Source: Scylla paramamosain
Lineage: Eukaryota; Arthropoda; Malacostraca; Decapoda; Portunidae
Length of the DNA: 64,000 bases
Assembly: GCF_035594125.1 (NCBI RefSeq)
Contig: NC_087185.1
Location: 12,041,664 to 12,105,663, forward strand
Direction of reading: 5' to 3'
Every line of letters starts with the position of its first letter. The stretch's first letter is position 1. Below are positions 14,795-37,024 of the stretch, piece by piece. Under the pieces are notes generated by a model. It did no database searches, was not told where the DNA came from, and saw nothing but the letters and a program-made list of their open reading frames with translations. The position numbers and the translations under genes were made by a program.

Positions 14795-16511
14795 TAGGAG
14801 GGCTCCAAGGGATTTTATCAGGTATACAGGACGAAGAATAAGGATACTGTAGGTCCATTAAAGGCAGCAGATGGGGAGCTGGTTAGTTCTGGGGAGGAGA
14901 TAAGTAAACTTCTCAATGATTATTTTTTAACTGTCTTCACCCAGGAAAACATGCAGGATATGCCAGATAGTGAACAGGTGTTTAGAACAGATGAGATTGA
15001 GAAGCTGACAGATATTTCCATAACTAGGGAGAGGCTAAAAAAGTTCAAGTCACCAGGACCTGATGAAATATATCCCAGAGTACTTAAGGAATGTAAAGAG
15101 ATTATTAGTGAGCCGTTAGTTTCTGTCTTTAGGAAATCACTGGAGTCGGGTGAGGTACCAGTAATGTGGAGGCAGGCTAATGTAGTACCCATCTTTAAGA
15201 AAGGAGATAAAACTTTAGCGTCTAATTATAGACCTGTCAGCTTAACTTCAGTTGTAGGTAAAATGTTAGAGTCAATAATAGCGAGGAACATTAGGGAACA
15301 TTTAGACAAACATAACTTGATAAATCAGTCACAGCATGGCTTCACGAAGGGGAAGTCTTGCCTGACAAACTTGTTAAGTTTTTACAGTAAGGTGTACGAG
15401 GCAGTAGATAATGGTGATAGTTATGATATCTTATATCTGGACTTTAGTAAAGCATTTGACAAGGTACCCCATCAAATGCTCCTGAGAAAGGTTAGGGCAC
15501 ACGGGATAGATGGGAAGGTGTTAGGCTGGATAGGGTCATGGCTTGGTAACAGGCGACAGAGAGTGGTAATAAACGGCTCGAAATCCGAGTTGGGGTCATG
15601 TAATTAGTGGGGTGCCACAGGGATCAGTATTAGGGCCATTGTTATTTCTAATATATATCAATGACTTGGATAGTGGAATTAGTAGTGATGTTAGTAAATT
15701 TGCGGATGACACAAAGATAGGTAGATGAATTAGGTCAGAATCGGATGCCATCGCCTTTCAGGCAGACTTAGATAGAATGAATGAATGGACGGATAGATGG
15801 TAAATGCAATTTAATATCAATAAATGCACAGTGCTTAGCGTAGGTAGAGGAAACCCACACAATAGGTACACATTAAACAACCAAACTCTGGTAGGTACAG
15901 GGTACGAGAAAGATTTAGGAGTTATAGTTAGCTCTGAACTCCGTCTAGGGAAACAATGCAGAGAAGCCAGAAACAAGGCAAATAGGGTACTAGGATTCAT
16001 TTTTAGGAGTGTTAAAAGTAAAAGGCCGGAAGTAATATTAAAGTTATACTTGGCGCTGGTCAGACCTCATCTAGACTACGCTGTGCAGTTCTGGTCCACA
16101 CATTACAGGAAAGATATAGGTCTATTAGAATCAGTACAGAGGAGAATGACTAAAAGGATACAGGGGATGAGGAGTATTCCTTACGAAGCGAGGTTGAAGC
16201 TGTTAAATTTACATTCCCTAAAGAGACGTAGGTTAAGAGGGTACATGATAGAAGTCTCTAAGTGGTTTAAGGGTTATAACAAGGGAGATGTAAGCAAAAT
16301 TCTTAGGATCAGCAACCAGGGTAGAACAAGAAATAACGGGTTCAAGCTTAAAAAATTTAGGTTTAGGAAGGAGATAGGAAAAAATTGGTTCTCAAATAGA
16401 GTGGTAGATGAGTGGAACGGACTCAGTAATCATGTAGTTAGTGCTAAGACACTAGAGAGCTTTAAGAGAAGATTAGACAAGTTTATGGATGGGGATAACA
16501 GATGGAAATAG
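14795..16511 (+). pseudogene. B1 reverse transcriptase, frameshifted
   Basis: The coding region begins in the pre-RT linker (VGPLKAADGELV near 14850). RT blocks are SPGPDEI, VPIFKKGDK, SNYRPVSLTS, LDFSKAFDKVPH (15440-15475), then [20 protein letters not shown] and the catalytic box FADD (15700-15711). The frame shifts between [10 protein letters not shown] and GVPQGS at about 15590-15610. Stops interrupt it at about 15727 (TGA) and 15801 (TAA). The C-terminal part from 15804 is open to 16511 and includes DLGVIVSSELR, LVRPHLDYAVQFW and SLKRRRLRGYMIE. The fold and motifs are those of CR1-group RTs. The copy is inactive. Confidence 0.88.
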
Positions 16512-16600
16512 GTAGGTGTGTTTCATACAGGGAATGCCACGTGTAAGCCTGGTCGCTTCTTGCAGCTTCCCTTATTTCTTATGTTCTTATGTTCTTATGA
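14795..16600 (+). mobile_element. B1: 5'-truncated CR1-type LINE
   Basis: This contains RT and the C-terminal coding region followed by a 90-bp 3' UTR. The 3' end is an 8-bp repeat, TTCTTATG about three times (16575-16600), the type of tail typical of CR1-group LINEs. The minus-strand copy at 20189 has the same tail. The 5' part, including the endonuclease, is missing. Confidence 0.9.
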
Positions 16601-17760
<1,160 letters not shown>

Positions 17761-17992
17761 ATTTTACATTAAATATTTTTATGTATTGTTTTGACATTCA
17801 ACTGCAAAGACATAAGGGTTAGGGTCTTTCTTAAGCGCTAAAAATAGCACGTATAGCGACTTTAAATTTTACTTTTACTCTTAGCTAAAAGTGACTTGAG
17901 ATAACTTTTATAATTTCTTGTATACACTTTTAGTATTTACTTTAACTGGTAGTAAATTTAAAAATATTTTAGGAGTTTTTATGTATACAGGC

Positions 17993-18115
17993 CCAGGGGA
18001 GACAAAATTGACGCCAACAGATTCCAAATGTCGACGATGAAGTGCCATATGAGCAACTGGATCTTTTCTGGAGACACTTGCAAGAGGTTCAGCAAACAGA
18101 TCGGCAACTATCTTG
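17993..18115 (-). mobile_element. Small family C fragment
   Basis: The sequence CAGGGGAGACAAAATTGACG and the following 100 bp match 7043-7165. On the minus strand it encodes the same linker ([18 protein letters not shown]). Both ends are truncated. The region to the left (17761-17992) is AT-rich with several CTAAAAG and CTTTTAG words and may be a decayed inverted-repeat element, but I cannot define its ends. Confidence 0.7.
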
Positions 18116-18628
18116 GGGGCGATTTCACAGTCGCTTGGTAACGTTGCCAACCAAAAGCCTTACCAGTCTGGTAACAGGCATTACCAACACCTCGATTCGA
18201 TTTCACAGTCGTTGTTTTCGTGGTTTTTGTGATTCCCAACCACCTGGTAACGATCATAACAAAACGAATACCTCTGATTTTGGTGAATGCTGGTATGCCG
18301 GAGCCCTTTTATTAGACAAAGTGAGTTAATTCATGACAAGAACTGACCATGCGAGCACTAAAAAAGAGAAAAAGGAAAATTGAAATATATCACTAGTGTC
18401 TTCACCCCGGGTTGAAAAAAAAAAAAAAAACGGGTTTAAAAGAAAAACATTTTTGGGGGAATGGTTATATTTATTTTATTTATTTATTTATTTTTTTTTG
18501 GGGGGGGAGAGAGTTTTATTTTTTGGGAGGGTTTATTTATTTTCTTGTTTCTTCCACGTATTTATATTTAAATCAGTTTAAAAGAGCAATGAAAAAGTAC
18601 TAAAGAATGAACCAAAAGGTTTAAAGTG
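18116..18628. other. Unassigned low-complexity region
   Basis: Direct repeats of CGATTTCACAGTCG occur at about 18119 and 18198. They are followed by A-runs, TTTA repeats and G-runs (18410-18560). No gene is recognised. Confidence 0.4.
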
Positions 18629-19780
18629 TTTTTTTTTTTTTTTTCATGTAGGAGGGGGGGACCGGTGAAGAGCAACAAAAATATAGTAAAAAAAAAAAAA
18701 AAAAGCCTACTGAGGTGCCGGTCCCCAGACTCGAAAGCGATTACAGGATAAGTGTCTTGAAATCTCCCTCTTGAAAAAATTCAAGCCATAGGAAGATGGA
18801 AATACAAAAGTAGGCAGAGTTTACCAGAGAGAGGGATGAATACTGGTTAACTCTTGCATTAAAAGAAGTGGACACAATAGTGGTGAAAGAAAGAAGAAAG
18901 CTTGTGCAGCAAGGCACAAGGAGGAGGGGAGGCATCAGTTAGCAAGATCAGAAGAGCAGCTGACATGAAAAATATCGGAAGAAGATAGCAAGAAATATAA
19001 TGCGGCGATGAGAGAGAGGCTAAAGACAGTCAGAGGAGAGGAGTTGATAAGACGACAAGCTTTTGATTCCCCCCCTGTGTAAAAGAACGGTATGAGCGGA
19101 ACCCCCATACATGGATGGATGATGCCCCCGTACTGAGTTAGCAGCTTTGGGACTGGGGATGAGGAAAAAAAAAAGAAAAGAAAATGGCGAAGACGATTTA
19201 GAACGCCTAACTTCACAGAAGTAAAGAACAGACCAAGGATGTTCAGTGTAGAAGAGGGGGACACTTCAGTGTCACCGAAGAAGAGGGGATAGTTGTCTGG
19301 AAGGTTGTGTCAAGTTAATAGATGGAGGAATTGAGTTTTGAGGCATTGAACAATAGTAAGTTTGCTCTGCCCCAATCAGAAGTTTTAGAAATCATACGTC
19401 AGGCGTTCTGTGGTTTCCCTGCATGAACTGTTGGTTCATGCAGGGACGTCTACGAAAACACGTGGAAAAGTGTAGGTATGGATAGAATACGAAGTTTGGT
19501 TTAGATCGATAAATAACAGGAAGAGAGTGGGTGACAGGAGAGAACCACTGTTAATAGATTTAGAAGAACAATGACCGTCTACCACAGCAGCAACAGAAAG
19601 GTCATAAAGGAAACTTAGGATGAAGTTACAAAGAGAAGGATAGAAGACGTAGGAGGGTAGTTTCGAAATCAACGCTTTGTGCCAGACTCTATCAAAAGCT
19701 TTTGATATGTCTAGGGCAACAGCAAAAGTTTCACCAAAATTCCTAAAAGAGGATGACCAAGATTTAGTAAGGAAAGTAGA
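18629..19780 (-). mobile_element. A4: 5'-truncated family A copy
   Basis: The poly(A) end, seen as T at 18629-18644, is followed by the 3' signature and the C-terminal coding part, up to the RT region just before motif A (about 19770). Its truncated 5' end touches the intact 5' end of the oppositely oriented copy A5, giving a head-to-head junction. Many small indels are present, and no open frame remains over any distance. Confidence 0.88.
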
Positions 19781-20188
19781 AGGAGTCAGTGGGCACCTGC
19801 CGAAACAATAATTACTCCCAGTGAGGTCTAAGGCACTGGATCAGGAGGTGCTGTCAACTTATCATTAAACTCAGCTGTAACCTTACTGAATGTTTTTCTT
19901 TGTGTCTCACAACACAACGGGACACTCACAGCCTGACCTCTAAAGGCATCTCTCCTCCTTCACATAAAACTACAAGCACCTAATTACACACACTCCCTTT
20001 ACTCAAAATTAAAATTTATCATGACAACTCCTACATCAGCCTCGGTGTCCCAGTCTGGGGAGGGGACCACAAATGTCCCAAGCTCGGACTGCTCTTCTGG
20101 TATCGACCCTAAGTGTCTTGACACCCATCCCCCTCAACTTTTTCTTCATTAACTTCTATAACATTCGCGGTCTTAGATCTTATTTTCA
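19781..20188 (+). mobile_element. A5 (left part): full 5' end, split by a nested insertion
   Basis: The leader and the beginning of the coding region are recognisable (NFYNIRGL-type segment near 20160). The copy stops at GATCTTATTTTCA (20188) and resumes at 23035 with AATTTTTAATCTGTAGAAC, which is the next piece of the family A sequence. Confidence 0.87.
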
Positions 20189-22103
<1,915 letters not shown>

Positions 22104-22703
22104 TTTTTTTTTTTTTTATGTAGGAGGGACACAAAGGGCAACAAAAATCCAATAAAAAAAATGAAAGCCTACTGAGATGCCAGTCCCAGAAAAGGCTCCA
22201 AAGTGGTAGTCAAAAATTGGTGGATAAGTGTCTTGAAACCTCCCCCTTGAAGGAATTCAAGTCATAGGAAGGTGGAAATACAGAAGCAGGCAGGGAGTTC
22301 CAGAGTTTACCAGAGAAAGGGATAAATGATTGAGAATACTGGTTAACTCTTTCATTAGAGAGGTGAACAGAATAAGAGTGACAGAAAGAAGAAAGTCTTG
22401 TGCAGTGAGGCCGCGGGAGGGAGGGAGGCATGCAGTTAGCAAGATCAGAAGAGCAGTTAGCATGAAAATAGCGGTAGACGACAGCTAGAGATGCAACACT
22501 GCGGCGATGAGAGAGAGGCTGAAGACAGTCATTTAGAGGAGAGGAGTTGATGAGACGAAAAGCTCTTGATTCCAGCCTGTCAAGAAGAGCGGTGTAAGTG
22601 GAATCCCCCCAGACATGTGAAACATACTCCATACATGGACGGATAAGGCCCTTGTACAGAGTTAGCAGCTTGAGGGAGGGGGGTGAGAAAAACTGGCGGA
22701 GAC
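22104..22703 (-). mobile_element. A7: 5'-truncated family A copy abutting B2
   Basis: The T-run 22104-22117 is the poly(A) end. The C-terminal coding frame is open for 140 codons (22210-22632), from MEYVSHVWGDSTYTALLDR to RHLSTNF, so this is one of the better preserved pieces. It ends at about 22703 in the thumb region. Confidence 0.9.
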
Positions 22704-23034
22704 AGTTAACCTCCTAACTGTTTTAACTAATTCATTATATTGTGGCCTTAAAACCTCTTCCCCTTAAAACCCCTCTTCCTCCCTATATAGTGTTTTAACC
22801 TAACAATCATCCATTTAGATTCATTGTTCTGTGATCTTATTGCTCTATATGAAATGTTTCCTAATTATCATGTATGCAGTTTATCTACGAAATATCTATA
22901 CAATTCATCTACATTTGCCTCACCTAATCCTCTCATCTCGGCCCCTTCCATCCTCTCCACTCCCTCATCTACTCGCCTTAACCTCACCTCTCCCATCTCA
23001 GCATGACCTGAACTTCCAACATATTATTTTTTTT
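22704..23034. other. Unassigned segment inside the A5 insertion
   Basis: About 330 bp of C/T-rich sequence (CCTCTTCCCCTTAAAACC, CATCCTCTCCACTCCC) lie between A7 and the resumption of A5. It belongs to none of the families defined here. It may be part of the unit that carried B2 and A7 in, or the 5' region of one of them. Confidence 0.5.
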
Positions 23035-25640
23035 TTTCCAAATTTTTAATCTGTAGAACATCACCTCTATAAACCCGATCTTCTTTTCCTCACTGAAACA
23101 AATGCCTGAGGCAGCTGACAGTAGTCCCTTTTCTATTCCCTCCTACTTTCTCTATCCTCATTTTGAATCCAGAGCTGGATGTTGTGTCTATGTGCGCAAC
23201 AAATCATGTCCACGCTCTTGAATATTCCGAGTTCTCCACCATCTGGTTACGACTACAGAGCCACTCTCAAACAAAATATATTTGTGCTGTATAGCTCTCA
23301 CCTAACTCCTCTGACTACAAGAAATCCTTTGGCTATTTAAATTCCAAAGTGGAGCACATTCTCACTCTCTTTCCTTTTGCAGAGATCTCCATTTTTGGAG
23401 ACATTACTATTCACCACCAGCTTTGGCTTTCCTCTCCCTTTATTGACCATGCTAATGAACTAGCCTTTAACTTTGCTATTCTTCACGACCTAGAGCAATT
23501 GGTGCAACACCATACTCGTATTCCTGACCATCCTGGAGATAGGCCCAATATTCTTGACCTTTTCCAAACCTCTAATCCTTTGGCTTATGCTGTTACCATC
23601 TTCTCTGTTGTGCTTCTCCGATCACAATCTTATATCTGTATTTTGTCCTATCGCTCCAATCTCTGGTGTTTTGCCTCTGCAAGATGGGGAATACCCAAGG
23701 AAGTATTTTTATGATTTTCCTTGTAATGACTACTGCTTCCATGTCAGAGAGCCGTCTCTGTGTGCCGAGCGCATAACAGAGGTGATAGTGTCTGGCATGG
23801 AGGCGTACATTCCTCACTCTTTTTCTTGACCTAAATGTCCCAAACCTGTTCTCGTGCTATACATAACAGAGAAGTGACCCACAAAAGGTACTTGAGTCTT
23901 CCATTACCAGAATCTCATGCACTTTATATTTCTCCCCGGAACCATGTCAAGTCTGTTCTCCAACTAGTCAGTAACTCCATCTTTCAGGATCTGACTCCCC
24001 TCGTGTCTTCTGTCACCTAGCCAAAAACATCTCCAATAACTTTGCTTCTTCTTTTTTCCCTCCTTTATTTCAAGCAGATGGCACCACTGCTATCACATCT
24101 ATCTCAACAGCTGAAGTCTTCGCTCAAACCTTTGTGAAAAAATCTACCTTGTATGATTCAGGGCTTGTTCCTCCCTCTCCTCCACCCTCTGACTACTTCA
24201 TGCTACATTATAAAATTCTTCGCAATAATGTTTTCCATGCCTTCGCTGGCCTAAACCCACGGAAGGCTTATGGATCTGATGGGGTCCCTCCTATTGTTCC
24301 CTAAAATTGTCCCTCCGTGCTTGCACCTTGCCTAGTCAAACTCTTTAAATTCTCTCTGTCAATATCTTTCTTTTTTGCTGGAAGTTTGCCTACATTCAGG
24401 ATGACCGATCTAATCCCTTAAACTACCACCCTATTGCTATCTCAAGTTTTTAAATCTATCCTCAACAGCAAGATTCTTAAACATCTGTAACTTCAAAAAT
24501 TCTATCTGATCGCCAGTGCGGGTTCTGTCAAGGCCGCTGCACTGGTGATATTTTTATTTATTTATTTTTTCTAACCGAGTCTTGGTCATCCTCTTTTAGG
24601 GATTTTGGTGAAACTTTTCCTCTTGCCTTAGACATACATATCAAAAGCTTTCGATACAATGTGTCACAAAGCTTTGATTCCCAAATCACTCTCCTACAGC
24701 TTCTATCCTTCTCTCTGCAACTTTATCTCAAGTTTCCTTTCTGATCGTTCTATCGCTGCTGTGGTAGACGGTCATTGTTTTCCTAAATTTATTTACATTG
24801 GTGTTCGTCAGGGTTATGTCCTGTCACCCACTCTCTTCCTATGAATCATCAATGATCGTCTAAACCAATCTTCATCTCCTATTCACTCATATGCTGGTGA
24901 TACCACCCTGCACGTCTTTTAGTAGACGTTCAACCCTTCAGGAAGTAAACAGTTCATGCAGGGAAGCCACATAACGCCTGACGTTTGATCTCTCTAAAAT
25001 TTCTGATCGAGGCAGTTCTAAAATCTTAGTATTATTCAATGCCTCAAAAATTCAATTCCTCCATCTGTCAACTAGACAAAACTTTCCAGACAACTATCCC
25101 CTCTTCTTCAATGACACTCAAGTGTTCCCCCTCTTCTACACTGAACATCCTCAGTCTGTCCTTTATTTATAATCTAAACTAGAAACTTCACATATCATCT
25201 CTAGCTAAAATAGCTTCTATAAAGTTAGAAATTCTGAGACGTCTCCGCCATTTTCCCATCCTTCCAGTTGCTAACTCTGTAGAGGAGCCTTATCTGACCA
25301 TGTATGGAGTATGCTTTACATGTCTATGGGGGACGGATTCCACTCATACCACTCTTCTAGACAGGGTAGAATGAAAAGCTTTTCGTTTCATCAACTCCTC
25401 TCCTCTGTCTGACTGTCTTCAGCCTCTTTCTCATCGCCACAATGTTGCATCTCTTGCTATCTTCTACCGCTATTTTCAAGCTAACTGATCTTCTGATCTT
25501 GCTAACTACATGCTTCCCCTCCTCCCGCGGTCCCCTATTTGGGAACTGGCACCTCAGTGGACCTTTTTTTTTTTTCTTTTCTATTGTATTTTTGATCGTT
25601 TTGGCCTGTGCCCCTCCTATATAAAGAAAAAAAATATATA
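23035..25640 (+). mobile_element. A5 (right part): remaining endonuclease, RT and 3' end
   Basis: This continues family A from the segment after NIRGLRSNF to the poly(A). The endonuclease contains an altered GD motif (GDITIHHQLW for [10 protein letters not shown]). The RT box reads YAGD, from TATGCTGGTGAT near 24890, for YADD. Numerous frameshifts and stops make it one of the most decayed A copies, which fits with its being the host of other insertions. It ends near 25628 in AAAGAAAAAAAATATATA. Confidence 0.88.
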
Positions 25641-25833
25641 ATCACCAGTAGAACAGCCTTGACGAAACCTACACTGCCGATCAGAGAGAAGGTTGTGAAG
25701 ATATAGATGTGTCAGAATCTTCCTCATGACAATAGATTCAAAACTTTGGAGAGGCAGCAAGTTTAAGCAATGGGACAGTAGTTTGAATGGTCATCCTTTT
25801 TAGGAACAGGCTGAGTGTAGGCAAACTTTTTCA
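25641..25833 (-). mobile_element. A6: short internal family A fragment
   Basis: About 190 bp match the RT segment between VPKKGD and the GRSTGD motif on the minus strand. Both ends are truncated, so it is not a simple 5'-truncated insertion. It may be a rearranged piece. Confidence 0.75.
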
Positions 25834-25838
25834 GTGAA

Positions 25839-27860
25839 TGGATTCTCTGAGCATTGTCTCTTGCAAACAAATGCAAACGGGAGAAAATCTAGAGATCAAT
25901 ACCAGGAGTTCCTCCCAGGAGGCACGCAAACCGTGACAGTTCCAATGCAGAATCTTGAATATTACTATTTAGAATGAATCTTCAGGGAACCCCCAGAGAG
26001 AAGTTTCCCTTTGCCAATTTGCCTAGGTACTTTGCCCGGACAGCGAGGCTTATCTAGACCTATGTTGCCTGTAGGCGACGAAACTTCAGATTAAGCAACA
26101 GGTGTGGGTATAGCCACCCTCACACAAATCTCTGAAACTCCTTAAACGACCCGAGGAGGAGGAATCGTCGACATAGACGCATTGGTATTGCTCCCGGAGA
26201 AGGACTACTAGGAAAACAGGCAAAGAAACCCTTTGCGTCCATTTCGGATGTTTAATAATCACTGAGTAATAACATCTGGCTCAGGGTCATCTGACGCTCC
26301 CAAAGGGATCTTTCATGGAGGAACGCCCGTCTAGTCTAGGGACTCAGCAGACCGAGTAGGAAGCTTGGAAGACTTGTTTGTATGTGTCTGTGGAAGTTTA
26401 AAACTTGAGGGTCGTTCGTGCTTGAGCATCCATGGGCGCGAGGACATCTGCAATATGAACTCCAGTACGAGGAGTCTGTGAAGTTGTTGGTGAAGATGTA
26501 GTGGAGGGCTTATCTGTCGAATCTTGCAAAACCGAGTTCTCGATGATGACAGTAACCAAATGAGCAACACTCACAAGAACGGAAAAAAATAATTGGTGAC
26601 TGAGGAAGGCGGGAAGGTGTTACAATTGTTTTACCTGTAGTAGAGGAGGTCGAAGTAGAGCGGAGGGAAGAGGCGTAGGTCTTTTCTCCACCATCCTTTT
26701 TTCTAAAAAGGAGTTCCCGCCTGGCACTACCGAGACAAATGAACCAAGAATTAGCCAGTGAAGAATATCTTACTCAAGACGGTATACCTCTTGCATTTTC
26801 GAGAACGTAGCGGGTGAGCTTTCCTGCAGTAGAAGCAATAAGGTTCTGATTCGCCTTCAGGAATAGGGTGTGAGTCAAGGGCTGAGCAGTGACCGCACCG
26901 GGAATGATTTGGATAGTTTTTCCTCCCATGACCGAACTCATAACACCATTGCATTGTAACGAACGTTCGATAAAACTTTTACTGAGAGAGAAAGAGGACC
27001 AATCTTAACAGTCAGGGAAAAAGAACCAAAGAAAGTGAGCATAACCATGTTACTATTTCCTTTAATTTTGCCCACTCGTTGAACATTATCAGAACATAAC
27101 TAAAGGATGTTATCTTCTGAGAATACGTACAGGTCCTGGTTGTAATCCCATCCTTTGTGGCTAGATGGATTCAAAGACCCCATCGGAAGGGAAAGGCAGA
27201 TGGAGGAATATCATCGCCTGCGTTAGATCTTTAGCTTGGATCAAGACATCTTTACCGTATTTTTTTATGTAATTTCTAGGGAGGACTCCGACCTTCCTTT
27301 TGTAGATAATTGGCAGCATGGATATAATTACCTTGACCTTCCCTATAATATGGTACAAAGCAGTAAGGTGTAGGCGGTTGGAGAGCTTTAAAAGCACATT
27401 TCTCAGCATTATCAAAGACATTAAGACAGTAATCATTCTCGCTGTCAATTACAGTGCTTCATCGAATAATTTCACCAATTAAGTTGTTGTCTTCAAGACG
27501 CAGAAAATGTATTTCCTCAAGAGCAGCTTTGGCAGCAACATGAGATCTAAATGTCACATAACACCTATCAGAGAGACAATCGCCGTCATATTGGAGACGG
27601 ATATGGAGAACTGCTCCAAAAGATTTGAAAACCGAGACATGGAGGCATATACATTAATGATCATAAGAGTGTTAAGACAAGACTCAACAACTGACCCAAG
27701 GGATCTTCCACCATGGGAAACAGCAGCAAGAGGAGTACGAGCTCTTGCCTGCACATCATCATCACGACCAGAATGTGACGTCTCGAGGGCCAGGTCGACC
27801 GCCCCTCGAGGACCAGAGGAATTTTCATATTTACCTGTATGAAAATTACGAAAATAAAGT
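25839..27860 (-). mobile_element. Family C ORF1 (gag-like) remnant
   Basis: Minus-strand fragments, in order from 27860 leftwards, give an RNA-binding-like N-terminal part (RCYVTFRSHVAAKAALEEI near 27540), then LTALYHIIGKVKVI and RNYIKKYGKDVLI. A zinc-knuckle region follows (CYEFGHGRKNYPNHSRCGHC, with CFYCRKAHPLRSRKC, 26800-26945). A Ser/Thr/Pro-rich tail with several stops follows to about 26000. CCHC knuckles in ORF1 bind RNA in I- and Jockey-group LINEs. The first knuckle has lost a Cys (YPN where CPN is expected). Assignment to family C rests on the shared LINE type and decay state and is an inference. Confidence 0.55.
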
Positions 27861-31162
<3,302 letters not shown>

Positions 31163-31274
31163 TGTTCTGTGCAGCAACATAATACAACATTAAATGAAGA
31201 AAGTAGTAAGAGTGAATGAGGAAAGAATAATGAAAGAGGGAAGAGAGAAAGAAATGAAGAGAAAGACTGGCCAG

Positions 31275-32430
31275 GGAGGAGACTTACATGCGTCCTGGAT
31301 GCGCGTTCTGAAGCTCCTGCGATAATATCCGCGCAGTCATTCCTACTCCCCATGTAAATTTCCTTATTTCCCCTTATCCATTCAGTAGTTAGCAGAAGAG
31401 TTGCTCTTGACAATAAAGCAATCAGTATTCATCTAGTCCCCCGTTTTTAATTAGTAGAATTTTTAGAATAAAGTGGTTTTTTGGGGTAAACACTGCGTTG
31501 GGATCAGAGTGTGGGCGGGTGTGCTTATGTATGTGTGTCGTTCCGCCCCTTTCCTTGTACTCCTTCCCTATAACAGAAGGGAGTTTGTTGGACGCACTTT
31601 CCCACAGTCAGTCACTCACCAGCACTTAGACGGAGCAGATGTACTGACACGAGCTCTAATATTTGACAGAGACTGAAACCAGATAAGTTATTTGGGTTGT
31701 TGCCTTAAGGGCATAAGAGTCATTAACGGCTGTATGCCCCAGTCTACCTATATAGAATAAGTGTCTCCATAGTAGTCTGCTAGAAAAAGTAGTTGTGTAT
31801 AACACACACCCAAAGAAGTGACTCCTCGGCTGCCTGTGTGTGCAGGCCGAGCTCGAGCAGTGAGCCATGAATAACCCTCTGTGTGTTCATTGGCACTTGT
31901 TTGTAGTAGTTCCTCATATCTCTTGTTAGTGAGTTAGTTTTGTGTTAAATGCTACTGCTGGCTCATGCAGTTTAGCCGCAGAGGACTAAAGTAATCAGCT
32001 GTGTAGTGAACTTTACTCCTTCTTCAAGTCCTGGCAAGACCTGTTCTCTATGGGGGCAGTAAACAACACTACTCAGCTTGAGGCTATAACACACTGTTGG
32101 GCAGCGTTACGATTCATTATGGAGGGCAAATGTCCAGCGAGGTGCTATACCTCGACCATATGTGTATTATTGCATGTTGTAATTGTTTTTCCTTGATGTG
32201 GTTGTCGATCCTTTCGCAGCTGTGGGCGTTAAGTGTTGTTAGAGGATTTCCTCTGCCTATAGGTAGGTAAAACAGACTGGCGACCTCAGTTAGTGTGACT
32301 TGGTATTACTACTGCTGTAAAGAGGGTGCAGGAATCACAAGGGACCCTGTATGCCCATATTTGAGTCCTCCACTAAGTCCATGTAGGAGGTAGTTCAGGG
32401 AAGCTAGTCCAGGTGCGGCAGCTTTGTGAA
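31275..32430 (+). repeat. D1: interspersed repeat D, about 1.15 kb
   Basis: This matches 43951-45270 (minus) over its whole length. Shared blocks include GATAATATCCGCGCAGTCATT-like, TTGACAATAAAGCAATCAGT, TTTCCCACAGTCAGT, CACTTAGACGGAGCAGA, GAAGTGACTCCTC, ATGCTACTGCTGGCT and AGCTAGTCCAGGTGCGGCAG. No coding region is evident. AATAAAG near the 5' side could be a polyadenylation signal. The order and spacing suggest a non-autonomous element or an LTR, but terminal features are not clear. Confidence 0.8.
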
Positions 32431-32499
32431 AGAGACCCTGGTCGCCCATCCATCACCACGTGGGAGTGAGGTCAACCATCACCCTTTGTCTTCTGGATG

Positions 32500-32816
32500 G
32501 CAGCTCTGGCTGTGACCTGAGCTGGCCCAGCAATCACCCTAGTCCGTGTCCGCCCAGCCTTGCTGGCGGATACGGGTAGTCCATGTTCGCCCAGCCCTGC
32601 TGGTGGACATGCATAGTCCATGACCATCTTTCCTCAGTGGTGGACATGATTAGTCACGTCCACCCAGGCCTGAGGGCTGGACGTGCGGTTTCTGGCGACT
32701 AGCTTCATTATTTGTTTTGTACAGTTTATTTTATCAATGTAACGCAGCAGCATTACCACCGTGTTTCCTTGGCCACCACACAAAGTACTAGAAGCTTATA
32801 CATATTAACTAGTACA
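32500..32816 (+). repeat. E 5' LTR candidate
   Basis: The last 300 bp match 33610-33855: a hairpin-repeat region, then GGCGACTAGCTTCATTATTTG, TTTCCTTGGCCACCACAC and a terminal ACTAGTACA. The end CA at 32816 lies 6 bases before a primer-site-like TGGTGACC (32823). The left edge is uncertain because similarity fades upstream of about 32515. Confidence 0.55.
32541..32690 (+). repeat. Tandem hairpin units inside the E LTR
   Basis: Four units of about 37 bp each start TAGTCC or TAGTCAC, and each can fold. The arms are GTGTCCGCC/GGCGGATAC, CATGTTCGCC/GGTGGACATG, CATG.CCATC/GGTGGACATG and CACGTCCA/TGGACGTG. The arms differ between units but pairing is largely kept. The other LTR has only two such units (33652-33724). 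Confidence 0.6.
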
Positions 32817-32822
32817 TAAAAA

Positions 32823-32837
32823 TGGTGACCGCGATGG
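32823..32837 (+). other. Primer binding site candidate
   Basis: TGGTGACCGCGATGG begins six bases after the LTR-like end. TGG at the start fits pairing with the CCA end of a tRNA, and TGGTGACC is also the start of tRNA-Trp-primed sites in CsRn1-type Gypsy elements. The match to a particular tRNA is not verified. Confidence 0.5.
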
Positions 32838-33532
32838 ATAAGTTGACGCTACAAGTCCTCTTGGCCCATGTGCCCTGCCTGCTCATCGCCAGCTACTCCA
32901 GCTACCTTCATCGCCTCCGAGTTACATGCTAAACCCTCACTGAAGCATTTCTGCTAAGCCTTTAACCAAGCAAATTACTACACTACTGTACGGCTACGGT
33001 GCTTTCTTCCAGCTGCTTTCAGGCCCTCTTTCAAGCTTTTTATGCCAAGCCTGCCCCATCAGTCCGTGCCCGTATAACTTCAAGCCATCACTGACGCCAT
33101 CCATGTTTCAAGTCTGGACTTTTTAAGCCGTCACCAATGCAACTCGACTGCTTTGCTGCTGATCCCATCGTTCTAAGAGTTTGGGTCTCATGTCGTCAGT
33201 CTTCACATCTACAAGTTTTGGTGTTCCTGTCTATGTGGTCTTTCCTGCTCGTGGCATTCTAGTGCATAATCTGCCACAATCCACGACACTTTATCGCCAT
33301 CATGTGCATTATCAGTGAAATGTTATGATTTTTGCAGTGTATTGTTGTTATTTTGTAATTTACTTTTGTTTTATTTAGTCTTCCAGTCTCATCCTTTTTT
33401 TTTTTTTTTTTTTTTTACGATTCGCTATGCTCATGTTACAGTTAATGTGAGTTTCATGTTTGGTCACTGTGCTCTATTTTCCGATGTCTCTGCTGTGTGA
33501 GTTTTGTTTGCTGCGAGGACACAGCGAGAAGG
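32838..33532 (+). mobile_element. E internal region, non-coding
   Basis: About 700 bp between the two LTR-like segments. It is C/T-rich with pieces such as CCAAGCCTGCCCC, and contains a T22 run (33396-33417). No gag or pol can be recognised, so the element is either non-autonomous or internally deleted. A purine-rich ACAGCGAGAAGGG (33521-33533) directly precedes the 3' LTR and may be the polypurine tract. Confidence 0.45.
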
Positions 33533-33961
<429 letters not shown>

Positions 33962-33975
33962 ATAATGGAATTTCA

Positions 33976-37024
<3,049 letters not shown>

